Shown here one piece after another: positions 44,201-52,451 of a stretch of DNA of 59,575 bases. Made by a program: the position numbers and the translations under genes. The notes beneath the pieces are model-generated. The model worked only from the letters and a program-made list of their open reading frames with translations. It did not search any database and was not told the DNA's origin. The first letter of the stretch is position 1. The number at the start of each line of letters is the position of its first letter. Source of the DNA: a bacterium (GTDB taxonomy: Bacteria > Electryoneota > JAOADG01); the NCBI GenBank assembly GCA_026417415.1, contig JAOADG010000013.1, positions 1 to 59,575 on the forward strand, read 5' to 3'.

Positions 44201-44627
44201 CCGGTGAGATGAGATACAATCGTTTGTCATTATGAGGTGTGTTGCGACCACTGCGAAAGATAATTTTATTATCTTGAGACCAACCCACAGGAATTTCTGT
44301 AAGTGGATGATAAGTCAATCGTTTTGGGATGCCACCGCTTGACGGAATTACATAAATCTCATCGTTCCCATCGTATTGTGCGGTAAAGGCAACCCATTTT
44401 CCATCTGGAGACAGTTTAGAAAACTGTTCATCTCCTTCATGAATAGTCAAACGTGTTGCCAGACCACCTGTAAGCGGAACCGACCAAAGGTCACCTTCTG
44501 AAGTGAACACGATATTGTTTTGACTGATGGTGGGAAAACGGTAAAATCCTGCTATCGGGGCACTTAATCCACGGATTGTGTACAAAAGAACAAAAAGAAT
44601 AGACAAGACAATTCGTTGTAAACTCAT
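41295..44627 (-). CDS. Tricorn-type S41 family protease
   Basis: A 1110-residue exported protease. A signal peptide (IVLSILFVLLYTIRG) is followed by two beta-propeller regions built of WD40-like blades (repeated SPDGKWVAF, WSPDGKWIAY motifs, about residues 30-520) with an insert of charged low-complexity sequence (EEEKKKLEEDEEKSKDKDTK region, about 540-570). Then come the tricorn core C1 domain with GHAYLWG (proposed catalytic His), a PDZ domain (REGMWLVAIDGVPLEKG) and the S41 fold with the nucleophile Ser in GGSDCETFG. Tricorn degrades oligopeptides. The start is ATG 44627 with a GAGG site; a GTG lies two codons upstream. It is a single gene. Confidence 0.9.
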   Translation of the reverse strand: MSLQRIVLSILFVLLYTIRGLSAPIAGFYRFPTISQNNIVFTSEGDLWSVPLTGGLATRLTIHEGDEQFSKLSPDGKWVAFTAQYDGNDEIYVIPSSGGIPKRLTYHPLTEIPVGWSQDNKIIFRSGRNTPHNDKRLYLISPEGGLPEMIELEPAAWISFEPNGNRVAYQRFGLEFHTWKRYQGGLAEDIYVGTLKPLQMKQITDYKGKDAFPMWHTDGRIYFLTDRWGRANLASMLPDGSDLQRLTYFEEFDIRWPNMNHGKIVYQYGMDVWLYDIATKQNQKVEIQLPTDRMEVREKFVNPMDYLFDWDISYDGNRIALVTRGDLYVTRTQKKGLIRRLTQNSDSRVRYGSFSPDGKWIASWMEVNGEEQLCLVSSDHSEKSKQIGNVPAGFHFQPIWSPDGKWIAYGDAELRLWAVNVSSGERILVDTSGWEMRDYEWSPDSRYLAYTTYQYNDLTQVRIWDSKDKSIHFVSDGHYDAYSPSWDPKGKYLYFLMDHHINPYLGKHYNSFIVMSSTLPYVVALQKDTKLPFPIRSDVLTEEEKKKLEEDEEKSKDKDTKEKKWKEEKSSKDTKVEPIQIDWDGLPFRIVQIPVPLGRYIGLVAVENKIHFLEMEEDGMMPLRLPKEEDEGWKLRTYDIENEKLSTLSNNVTGYVVSGDKKVLVYRSGDRFYRVSAGSMEAPQGDAANDSQIDLSGWSLNVDPQKEWRQIFREAWRMQRDFFYDPNMHGVDWNKVYQQYSALIDRISTRDELNDLIGEMISELNVGHAYLWGEGDIRRGESLSVGMLGADLRYDEATGFWQIQKIYHGDYPRPNWCSPLSRGDLNVREGMWLVAIDGVPLEKGHDYHERLVNRAGKEVELSINTKPSLDGARRIVIKPLANDVLVRYCTWVNETRKYVDSVSKGKIGYIHLYDMSSRGMQSFARDYPPQYRKQGLILDDRWNHGGFVADIILSHLNRKILAYGRPRHGNLYTSPGNLFTGHMVCLINRQGGSDCETFGNGFQELKLGPVIGTRSWGGLVGIRGDKYFKDGGSTTQPEFSYWDPRGKDYIVEGHGVDPDIELDLDPDGLIHGKDKQLDFAIRYLMEKIQEDPRLPPPQPKARPRPLQLVR

Positions 44628-44790
44628 AGTCACCTCGTTGAGAATTGAAAAAATAAATGTAATAAAATTGATTCAATTTACCGCTTTTGTGTGTACCTTA
44701 CATTGCTTATAGATTGATAAAAGAGGACCCTATATTGTAGATTGTTCTTTATTTGTCACAAATCTAACCCATGAACAGAAAGGAGAACCT

Positions 44791-45507
44791 ATGAATTTTC
44801 ATTTTCCTTTAATTATCCTCAACGGCAGACCTGCTGCAGGAAAAAGTGAGGTGATTGATTACTTGAAAAAATGTGATGATCTTGATCGGATCCGAAGATT
44901 TGGGATAGCCCCTTTTGTAGAATTTGATGATTTCCCAATCCTCTGGGAGGATTTTCAGGATGATGATATCCGAGAAAAAATGGGGTTAAAACGTTTAGTT
45001 ACCGACTCGAAATACTACTTTCTTGAACACGATTATTGGAATTTTTTAATTCGAAAACTTGCTTTTCGTGTAGATCTTGCTTTGGCAAAAGATCCTCAGT
45101 TTTTTGAAAAATACACGGCAATCGTGGAATTCTCTCGTGGTGGTGAAAATGGTTTTATGGAGGCATATCAGCATTTGTCAGATACTGTCCTTTCTCGTGC
45201 GGCTATTGTGTATATTGCGGTCTCCTACGAAGAATCTTGTAGAAAGAACAAACGTCGTGCGCGTCCCGGCGAAGAAGGATCTATTTTATACCATTCTTTA
45301 CCTCAAGAAAAAATGGATTTCTATTACAAAACCAATGATTGGGATAAAATCTCTGAAGGAAAAATGGAAGGGTACATCAAAGTGCGTGACTTCAACGTTC
45401 CTTTTGCAGTACTACAAAATCAACCTGAAGTCACGGATACCCCAGAACACTTAGGACCTGCGTTAGAAGATCTATTCCAACGTTTAGCCAAAGTTACACG
45501 AAAATAG
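44791..45507 (+). CDS. P-loop NTPase of unknown function
   Basis: A 238-residue soluble protein with an N-terminal Walker A (LIILNGRPAAGKSEVIDYL). After it are an acidic Asp-rich segment (EFDDFPILWEDFQDDD), a possible Walker B-like strand (YTAIVEFSRGG), and a basic RKNKRRARPGEEG segment that could be a kinase lid. The order resembles small-molecule kinases, but I do not recognise a family and the substrate is unknown. An AAAGGAG site is well placed, it stands alone, and a terminator follows. Confidence 0.65.
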   Translation: MNFHFPLIILNGRPAAGKSEVIDYLKKCDDLDRIRRFGIAPFVEFDDFPILWEDFQDDDIREKMGLKRLVTDSKYYFLEHDYWNFLIRKLAFRVDLALAKDPQFFEKYTAIVEFSRGGENGFMEAYQHLSDTVLSRAAIVYIAVSYEESCRKNKRRARPGEEGSILYHSLPQEKMDFYYKTNDWDKISEGKMEGYIKVRDFNVPFAVLQNQPEVTDTPEHLGPALEDLFQRLAKVTRK

Positions 45508-45528
45508 TCAATTGGTGAAAAAATGAGT

Positions 45529-45561
45529 ACAGGCACGTTTTTTAACGTGCCTGTTTTATTT
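45529..45561 (+). terminator. Terminator after the unknown P-loop gene
   Basis: An 11-bp perfect stem (45529-45539 with 45544-45554) around TTTT is followed by a T-rich run, 22 bases after the stop. It also stands between this gene and the convergent tldD. Confidence 0.88.
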
Positions 45562-45577
45562 GTAGCATTTGAAAAAA

Positions 45578-47023
45578 TTAATTTCCAATACCTACTTCAA
45601 CTTGCCGAAACCGCGTTGGAGAGCTCCCATGGCTCATTTCAGCAACTTGCCCCGGTTGGCCCTTCCCACAATTGTGTACACCCCATAACGTCCAATACTT
45701 TTCGTTACAAATCGCATCACAGCTACGCCAAAATTGAGGAGTGATGCCTTGATAATTGGCATTTTTGTACAATTGTCCTCTTTTGCCACCTTTGATTTCC
45801 CATGCTGCTTCTACGCCAAACTGAAAGTTCAATCGCCACTGGTCAATAGACCAAGAACGATTGGTTTCTAAATACAGGCCACCTTCTGTATCTGCAAGCA
45901 AATCATCCAATTCCCAATTTCCCGGCATCAGGGATAAATTGGTTATCCGTACGATTGGAATATGACTCCAACCCATCGCACGATTATTGCCACTGGAGCG
46001 TGTCGCTCCTATTGTGTGTGCCAATTCCCGATTGAATTGATATCCTACGAAACGTCCATTTTGAACCAAATGCCAACGTTGTGCACGGACTCCATCATCA
46101 TCCCAACCTAACGTTGCAAGCCCAGCGGGTACCGTCGAATCGCACACCAAATTTACGATTTCGCTACCATATTGAAATTGGTTCATTTTTTCTGTTGTAG
46201 CAAAACTTAATCCTGCATAGTTTGCTTCCATTCCAAGCACACGATCCAGTTCTGTAGCGTGTCCTACCGATTCATGTATTTGAAGAGCCATTTGTGTACC
46301 ATCAATGATGATATCCCTTTTACCACTAGGGCAAGTGGGTGCTGTTAGTAGAGCAATGGCTTCTTCGCGGACACGTTCAGCATTTTCCAACAACTGCAAA
46401 CTACGAATTAACTCATAACCAAGAGACATATATTGACCACGAAAACTATTCGGAAAACTTCTGGTTTGAATCTCTTGGTTTCCTACGGCAGTTACAGAGT
46501 ATCCTACCCCACTTCGGATAAGCAACTGGTCAATGAAACTCCCTTCGCTAGTTGCCATCCATTGGTGTTCACTCTTGAAAGACATACTGGATTCAGAACT
46601 AGCAATTCTTGCATCTTTTCGTAAAATTTTATCCAATTGAAACAGCAACCCTAATTTTTCTTCCAATGGAATTAAGAAAGGATCTTCTACGATAGGGGTT
46701 TGCCACCTTTCATCTACAATTGGTTCCGGTGCTAAACGTACATCTTCATTCTTTAATCGAGCAGACGCTTTAGCAATGCGTACGGCATCTGCTGCAACTT
46801 TGTCAATGTTTTCTGCATTCAAGTGTGGGCTACATGCAAATCCCCAAGCACCGTCCGCAATTACACGCACCCCAAAACCAATGTCTTCACCTTGGTCAAG
46901 ATCGCTTACTTTTCCGTTGCGTACGGTGAAATCTTGTTGACGGGTGTAAATAATCCGACAATCGGCATAACTGGCACCACGTACTTTCGCGGTTTCTACG
47001 GCTCGTTCGGCTAAGTTTCTCAT
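45578..47023 (-). CDS. tldD: TldD metalloprotease
   Basis: The zinc-bearing subunit of the TldD/TldE peptidase, which cleaves unfolded peptides and in some hosts matures peptide antibiotics. The 481-residue protein has the family metal motif HESVGHATELD (HExxxH) and the N-terminal ALERAVETAKVRGASYADCR-like region. The YQFNRELAHTIGATRSSGNNRA region fits the family. A GAGGA site precedes the ATG. It follows tldE by 12 bases and is the last gene of the aminopeptidase-tldE-tldD operon. Confidence 0.92.
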   Translation of the reverse strand: MRNLAERAVETAKVRGASYADCRIIYTRQQDFTVRNGKVSDLDQGEDIGFGVRVIADGAWGFACSPHLNAENIDKVAADAVRIAKASARLKNEDVRLAPEPIVDERWQTPIVEDPFLIPLEEKLGLLFQLDKILRKDARIASSESSMSFKSEHQWMATSEGSFIDQLLIRSGVGYSVTAVGNQEIQTRSFPNSFRGQYMSLGYELIRSLQLLENAERVREEAIALLTAPTCPSGKRDIIIDGTQMALQIHESVGHATELDRVLGMEANYAGLSFATTEKMNQFQYGSEIVNLVCDSTVPAGLATLGWDDDGVRAQRWHLVQNGRFVGYQFNRELAHTIGATRSSGNNRAMGWSHIPIVRITNLSLMPGNWELDDLLADTEGGLYLETNRSWSIDQWRLNFQFGVEAAWEIKGGKRGQLYKNANYQGITPQFWRSCDAICNEKYWTLWGVHNCGKGQPGQVAEMSHGSSPTRFRQVEVGIGN

Positions 47024-47035
47024 GCAAATCCTCGC

Positions 47036-48379
47036 TTAATTTTCTGTCCCACTAGTAAAATGAAATCCTTCAATCTTCATGGCTGGAAGAACAATTCCTC
47101 CACCGCCCCAAAAAGTATCCGCTTTGTAAAGTGTTTTTGAAAGTGCCGCCACACGTTTCAAAGCTTCCAAAATCGATTCAGTGAATCGTAAATTTTTTAC
47201 CCCTTTAACCACTTCACCATTTTCAATCAAGAATAGACCATCGCGTGTCATCCCTGTGATGGTTAAAGTCATTGGGTTAAGTAAATTCACGTAATGAAAT
47301 CGGGTGACTAAAAGCCCCTTTTGGGTAGTGCGGATCATTTCTTCAAGAGAAGAATCTCCACCTTCTACAACCAAATTGAGTGGTACTGGTCCAAAACTAT
47401 CTGGTTGAGGCATTGCATGTCCCGTATGGATGGTTCCTGCTCGAGCAGCTGTTCGCCGATCATGCACCACTGATTTTAGTACGCCTTTTTCTATTAAGAG
47501 AACCGATTGCCTAGGAAAACCTTCAAAATCAAACGGCATTCCACCTGAAAGTGGATGATAAACATGATCGTGCATCGTAATGTTTGACCCGACCACTTGT
47601 TCACCAATTTTTCCTGAAAAGCAACTCCGATTTTCTACAAAAGCCAACCCATTAAAACCGAACCAACATAGAAAAGTCATCAACTCAGAAACTGCTGCCG
47701 GTTCTAATACCACTGTCCAGGCGTCAGGTTCTACCACGATAGGTGACTTTGAATCAAGTGCTTTCTTAGCTGCGATTGTGGACAACGCCGCGATATTGAT
47801 GTTGTGAACATCTTTTTCATTTGCTTCAGCCCAACCCGAGGAATCTTCGCTCATTGCACTTACCGAAAAAGTTGAAGCGGTACTTGCGTTGTAAGCCCAC
47901 AACCCTTTACTGTTAGCAATTGCAAGATTGGAAGCACTGTTAGAAAATATGCCAGCACCGACCAATTGATGTTGACGAAAATGGCGAACCGCTTGTTCAA
48001 CACCTGAGGATCGTGCTTCTGGTGTTAACTCTGCAGTGGATGGCACAAAATTGTCAATGGATTGATACTCTTGTGGATCTGCTAAGGGGAGTAAATCCGG
48101 ATCAGTTTCATTGACTTCTAAAGCCACTTTTGCTGCTTGAATGCATGATTCAATACCTGATGGGCTGATATTTCCAGTAGATGCTTTTCCCATTTTACCA
48201 TTTTTTATCAGGCGAACAGTCAGACCGATGCTTTCAGATGCTACATTTTGAGTGATAACATTTTCACCAAATCGCGTTAAAGCATTTTGGCTGCTTGAAA
48301 GCATTACCTCAGCTTCGTATCCACTACATTTGGAAAGGATTGTTTCAGATAATGTTTTCAATTCAGTTTCTGTAATCAT
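47036..48379 (-). CDS. tldE: TldE/PmbA subunit
   Basis: Partner of TldD that helps bind substrate but lacks the zinc motif. The 447-residue protein has the GIESCIQAAKVALEVNETDPDL N-terminal region, VVLEPAAVSELMTFL and the DRRTAARAGTIHTGHAMPQP loop that is characteristic of PmbA, with no HExxxH. An AAGGAA site precedes the ATG. It lies 9 bases after the M29 aminopeptidase gene. Confidence 0.92.
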   Translation of the reverse strand: MITETELKTLSETILSKCSGYEAEVMLSSSQNALTRFGENVITQNVASESIGLTVRLIKNGKMGKASTGNISPSGIESCIQAAKVALEVNETDPDLLPLADPQEYQSIDNFVPSTAELTPEARSSGVEQAVRHFRQHQLVGAGIFSNSASNLAIANSKGLWAYNASTASTFSVSAMSEDSSGWAEANEKDVHNINIAALSTIAAKKALDSKSPIVVEPDAWTVVLEPAAVSELMTFLCWFGFNGLAFVENRSCFSGKIGEQVVGSNITMHDHVYHPLSGGMPFDFEGFPRQSVLLIEKGVLKSVVHDRRTAARAGTIHTGHAMPQPDSFGPVPLNLVVEGGDSSLEEMIRTTQKGLLVTRFHYVNLLNPMTLTITGMTRDGLFLIENGEVVKGVKNLRFTESILEALKRVAALSKTLYKADTFWGGGGIVLPAMKIEGFHFTSGTEN

Positions 48380-48388
48380 AGAAATTCC

Positions 48389-49528
48389 TTAAAAGTTTGA
48401 AAACCCGCGAAGATTTTCTGCTGAAAATTGATATTCAAGTTCTGGATCTGTAAACTTACCATCTTTACGAATGAGTTTGCCATCAAACCAGATCTCGCCA
48501 CCACCGTATTCTGCACGTTGGATCAATACCAAATCCCAATGGATTGCAGATTGGTTCCCATTGTATGCTTCATCGTAACACTGTCCCGGTGTAAAGTGGA
48601 GAGAACCCGCAATTTTCTCATCAAACAAGGTATCTTTCATAGGGTGCAAGATAAAGGGGTTACAAGCGATTGAAAACTCACCTACGTAACGAGCGCCAGC
48701 ATCAGTATCAAAAATTTTATTTAACCGTTCTACTTGATTATCTGCTGTAGCATGAACGATTTGTCCGTTTTTGAAGGTAAGTGTGATGTTGTGATAAACA
48801 ATTCCTTCGTATAGCGAAGGTGCATTAAATCGGATGGTACCATTTACAGAATCTTTCACTGGTGCAGTATAAACCTCTCCGTCTGGTATATTGCGGTGAC
48901 CATCACACTTAACTACTCCAATCCCTTGAATAGAAAACTCTAAATCTGTACCGGGACCGACAATTCGTACGCGGTCCGTTGCTTCCATCAAGGATTTTAA
49001 TTGATCCATGGCTTTGGACATTTTTTCGTAATCTGCACAACACACTTCAAAATAGAAATCTTCAAAAGATTCTTGTGAAGTTTCTGCCAGTTGTGCCATC
49101 GCATTGTTTGGGTACCTTAGAACCACCCATTTCGTTCGTTTTACTCTCTCTTCCATATGGACCGGATGAACGAACAAACGATTCCAAAGTTTGCGCTGTT
49201 CAGGTGGAATGTCTGCTAAGTCAAAGGCATTATCAGAGCCGCGAATCCCAATGTAGGCATCCGCACGTTTCATTAGTTCAAGATGCAATTCCGCTTGTTT
49301 TTCAAACTGGCTTTCATTGGCGTGATAAAGAAAATGACGTAACAAAGATTCATCACTATAGAACCAAAATGGAATCGCTCCTTTTTCTGTTGCTAAATGG
49401 ATAATCTGTTTACCAAGTTCAAGGGTCTCTTTTCCTTTCATTTCTAAATAGAGAACCTCACCTTTTTGGAGGTTTGTGCTATAGTTAAGTAACAATTTCG
49501 CTAAAACTTCATTGCGTGGATCTTTCAT
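48389..49528 (-). CDS. Aminopeptidase, M29 (thermophilic AmpS/AmpT) family
   Basis: A 379-residue metal aminopeptidase that removes N-terminal residues from peptides. It has NIPDGEVYTAPV (metal Glu), GEFSIACNPF (metal Glu) and FDEKIAGSLHFTPGQCYDE with SAIHWDLVLI (His and Asp), all near the C-terminus as in the family. I chose the ATG at 49528: the protein then opens with the typical PRNEVLAKLLLNYS, and GAGGAT lies a few bases upstream. Frames reaching 49582 have no support. It begins the operon with tldE and tldD, a peptide-degradation set. Confidence 0.9.
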   Translation of the reverse strand: MKDPRNEVLAKLLLNYSTNLQKGEVLYLEMKGKETLELGKQIIHLATEKGAIPFWFYSDESLLRHFLYHANESQFEKQAELHLELMKRADAYIGIRGSDNAFDLADIPPEQRKLWNRLFVHPVHMEERVKRTKWVVLRYPNNAMAQLAETSQESFEDFYFEVCCADYEKMSKAMDQLKSLMEATDRVRIVGPGTDLEFSIQGIGVVKCDGHRNIPDGEVYTAPVKDSVNGTIRFNAPSLYEGIVYHNITLTFKNGQIVHATADNQVERLNKIFDTDAGARYVGEFSIACNPFILHPMKDTLFDEKIAGSLHFTPGQCYDEAYNGNQSAIHWDLVLIQRAEYGGGEIWFDGKLIRKDGKFTDPELEYQFSAENLRGFSNF

Positions 49529-49629
49529 AACGGTATCCTCATTTTTCATTGTGGGATGGAAGTGTAGAATCTTGATTCCCAAAATGGAAAGAGGGTAGAT
49601 GCACTACCCCTTCAAGATTGATAAGAGCG

Positions 49630-49713
49630 TGCCGAAGGGGGGACTTGAACCCCCACTCTCCGTAGAGAACTAGTCCCTGAAACTAGCGCGTCTGCCAATT
49701 CCACCACTTCGGC
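49630..49713 (-). tRNA. tRNA-Leu (anticodon CAG)
   Basis: An 84-base class II tRNA on the minus strand. The acceptor stem pairs GCCGAAG with CTTCGGC, the D-loop has AATTGGCAGA, the anticodon stem CTAGT/ACTAG closes the loop TTCAGGG giving CAG, a variable arm (TCTC...GAGA) marks Leu, and the T arm contains GGTTCAAGTCC. The 3' CCA is not encoded. Confidence 0.93.
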
Positions 49714-49834
49714 GTTTCCAAAAACAATATACTTCTATGAAAATTTTATAGCAAACGGGCACTTTTTCTTTGTAATTTGTAACTTCAATTGGTTTTCCAA
49801 AGTTTTAGATTAAACAACAAAAGGTGGTGATCCA

Positions 49835-51469
49835 ATGAAAAATCTCCAAATCACAATACTTCAAAAAGAACTTGAACAGTTGAATACCCTTAAAAAGAAG
49901 TTACAAGAAACATTTCCTTTCGCGACGATAGAAAATGTACAAGATGTAGATGAACTCATAGAGAAATTACGTTCTGAAACGATTTCAGAGATTATCCTAA
50001 AAGAAACTATTGATGCTAATGCCTTAGAAATACTGAATCAAATGCCGTATGGTATTTACAGAAGTACACCAGATGGAAAAGTTCTTTACGCCAATCAAAA
50101 ACTTGCTGAAATTGTCGGTGCAAAATCGGTTGAGGAGATGCTCACTTGGAACTTGGAGCACAAAGATTCCCCCATTCACGTGGATCGAGTTCAATTCAAG
50201 CAATTGCTTGAGACCAGCAATAGAATAGAAGGTCGTGAATTTCAATGGATTACTAAAGACAAAAGAGTAATCTTTATTCGTGAAAATGCAAGAGTTGTCC
50301 GTGATGAACAGGGAAAAATTCTATACTATGAAGGTGTAGTGGAAGATGTTACCAAACAACGCATAGAACACGAAAAACAATACTATAAGCAACGTGCAGA
50401 GAGTTTAACGCGTTTTGTTCAGGGAATATATTGGGATTTAAATACCATTATTAGCCCGATGTTGTTAGCGATGCAACTTCTTAGTTACAAATCGTTTGAT
50501 GAAGATACAAAATCCATATTATCCATGATTGAATCCTACTTGAATAAATGTGTGAGGTTATTGAAACAGATTAGTCCACATCCGACGGTTTCCAAAACCG
50601 AATCAGTTCCCATTTCCATGGATACAATTATCAATGAAATTTTGCGATTGGCTTTTGTAATGTTTCCTAAAAATGTAAACATTGAATTGTCCAAACCCGA
50701 TTCTTTACCAAAAGTATTTGGTGATTTTTCAAAACTCTATCAAGCTTACGTGGATACTGTTATTACAGTTGCCAATACTATGGAAGAAGGTGGAGTTCTT
50801 AAAATGGTCATCAGCATAGAAGATGACAAATCTGTGAAGTTTGAAATAGATGGGCAAAACGCACATCTTCCTAATGATATTTTAGAAACAAAAATGGATA
50901 CATTTTTTTCAATGCCCTATTTATATAATCCCTACAGTTTAGGATTGGCAGAGGTAAAACAAATCATTGAAAATCATCACGGGACCATTTGCCTTAATCG
51001 TTTAGAAGGTACAAATATCACCATTACCTTACCGATTTACAAGGAAGAAAAACAGGTCATTATTTCTGAAACTGAAGTCAGTAGCAAGTTACAAGGTCAA
51101 GAAGAAACAATATTGGTGGTAGATGATGATCGTGAAATTACCGGTATCATCAAATCATTATTAGAGGCACACCATTACAAAGTTTTGGTTGCATATGATG
51201 GTACACAAGCATTAACCATATATGCAGCACATCAAGAAGAAATCAAATTGGTTATCTCGGATATCATGATGCCCAATTTGGATGGTGCATTGTTGTTACA
51301 CGCGCTGCTGGAACGTGAACCGAATCTAAAGTGTATTGCAATTAGCGGGTTAATTCACAAAGTAGAAAATGAAAAGATGTTCATTGAAAGAGGAGTCAAA
51401 TTTCTTTCCAAGCCATTTTCCTTCAAGACCTTATTACAACTTGTACAAAACTCATTAAAAGGAATGTAA
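49835..51469 (+). CDS. PAS-pseudokinase-receiver signalling protein
   Basis: A 544-residue hybrid. Residues 1-60 are coiled coil; a PAS domain follows (about 60-175; MPYGIYRSTPDGKVLYANQKLAEIVG with a VVEDVTKQR end). Residues 185-245 align with a DHp domain: GIYWDLN stands where active kinases have GxxHDxN, so the phospho-acceptor His is Trp (W200). The ATPase-like region (about 260-400) has lost the N box and the DxGxG glycines, though a last strand (NITITLPIY) is seen. The C-terminal receiver is intact: D430-D432, D476, a Ser after the fourth strand and K526. It is likely a signal scaffold or a receiver fed by another kinase. An AAAGGTGG site precedes the ATG. Confidence 0.82.
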   Translation: MKNLQITILQKELEQLNTLKKKLQETFPFATIENVQDVDELIEKLRSETISEIILKETIDANALEILNQMPYGIYRSTPDGKVLYANQKLAEIVGAKSVEEMLTWNLEHKDSPIHVDRVQFKQLLETSNRIEGREFQWITKDKRVIFIRENARVVRDEQGKILYYEGVVEDVTKQRIEHEKQYYKQRAESLTRFVQGIYWDLNTIISPMLLAMQLLSYKSFDEDTKSILSMIESYLNKCVRLLKQISPHPTVSKTESVPISMDTIINEILRLAFVMFPKNVNIELSKPDSLPKVFGDFSKLYQAYVDTVITVANTMEEGGVLKMVISIEDDKSVKFEIDGQNAHLPNDILETKMDTFFSMPYLYNPYSLGLAEVKQIIENHHGTICLNRLEGTNITITLPIYKEEKQVIISETEVSSKLQGQEETILVVDDDREITGIIKSLLEAHHYKVLVAYDGTQALTIYAAHQEEIKLVISDIMMPNLDGALLLHALLEREPNLKCIAISGLIHKVENEKMFIERGVKFLSKPFSFKTLLQLVQNSLKGM

Positions 51470-52243
51470 AAAACAATGCTCAATTGATATCACACTTACT
51501 TTCAATGATCTTTTATATGCTTGATGATGTTTTGAAGATAAATTGTGAGAATAGTGATGGGAATTAAATTTTTGATTCTGTTGAAACCGTTTCTTTGGAT
51601 AGAAAGCACCTTCGTTGAAATCTTCATCTTTAGAATGTTCAATTTGAATCCGAATCACATCTCCATCACGAAAAATTCTAATCCCTTTTGAGATGCGTTT
51701 TGAACGCCTACTTGGATCTTTCTTTTCTTGAGTACTATCACCGAAGGTGTACACTTTAATTCGAATATCAGGGTCAATTTTCAGTGATTTTTTAAGTGAA
51801 TCCAATTCAAGTTCAAGAATTTGTCGTAATTTTTCTCCCAATTCTTTTCCTAAAGTTTCCAATTCTTTTTCAATCTCTTTCCAATCAAGATTCAAATCAT
51901 CTTTATCCAATTTTGGAATACGAATGAGGATTTCTTTGGTCTCATTCTCCTTTTTACTGCGTTCAACATTTTGATCCAACACATCTGAGATTAGCGTCCC
52001 ATTTTTTTGAAACGTTAAAATTCTCTTTTCATCTTGAACTTGTAAAACAAGGATATAATGGATTGCATGTTGATCTGATTCTTCAATAGAAATTTTTAGT
52101 ATTTTTCCGTCTGGATATTTTTGTTTAAGTGCCGATTGAACAGAAAGCGGCAATTCAGCAAGTAAATTGCTTTCTGCAATTCCTGAAGGATTTAATCCCA
52201 AAATTAAAAGAATTACACAACAAAATGTATAGATTTTATTCAT
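51455..52243 (-). CDS. Secreted PepSY-like domain protein
   Basis: A 262-residue exported protein. A signal peptide (about residues 1-24) is followed by one PepSY-like domain (LPLSVQSALKQKYPDGKILKISIEESDQH..YILVLQV, about 30-85). A highly charged helical stretch (about 100-155), a strand-rich segment (GIRIFRDGDVIRIQIEH) and a His/Lys/Ser-rich tail complete it. The function is unknown. The last 15 bases overlap the convergent hybrid signalling gene, so the C-terminal tail may partly be unselected extension. The ribosome site is weak. Confidence 0.65.
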   Translation of the reverse strand: MNKIYTFCCVILLILGLNPSGIAESNLLAELPLSVQSALKQKYPDGKILKISIEESDQHAIHYILVLQVQDEKRILTFQKNGTLISDVLDQNVERSKKENETKEILIRIPKLDKDDLNLDWKEIEKELETLGKELGEKLRQILELELDSLKKSLKIDPDIRIKVYTFGDSTQEKKDPSRRSKRISKGIRIFRDGDVIRIQIEHSKDEDFNEGAFYPKKRFQQNQKFNSHHYSHNLSSKHHQAYKRSLKVSVISIEHCFLHSF

Positions 52244-52451
52244 CTTCTAAATGGATTGATTTGCCTTTTATCTGTTGTACGTAAGAACCTAAAAAAAGTT
52301 TCAACTGCTTAAAAATGAGATTGCGAAAGAAAGCACAAATGTATATATTCCGATGTGCAACTTCACTTGATTAAATACCTCTGAAAAATTTATTCAAATG
52401 TTGCTAACTTGATCTTCTTCAAAGAATGTTCAATAGAAAACAGAGGGACGG

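Noticed and set aside
49630-49713. Integration site at the tRNA-Leu gene
   Set aside because: No duplicate of the tRNA end and no integrase nearby.
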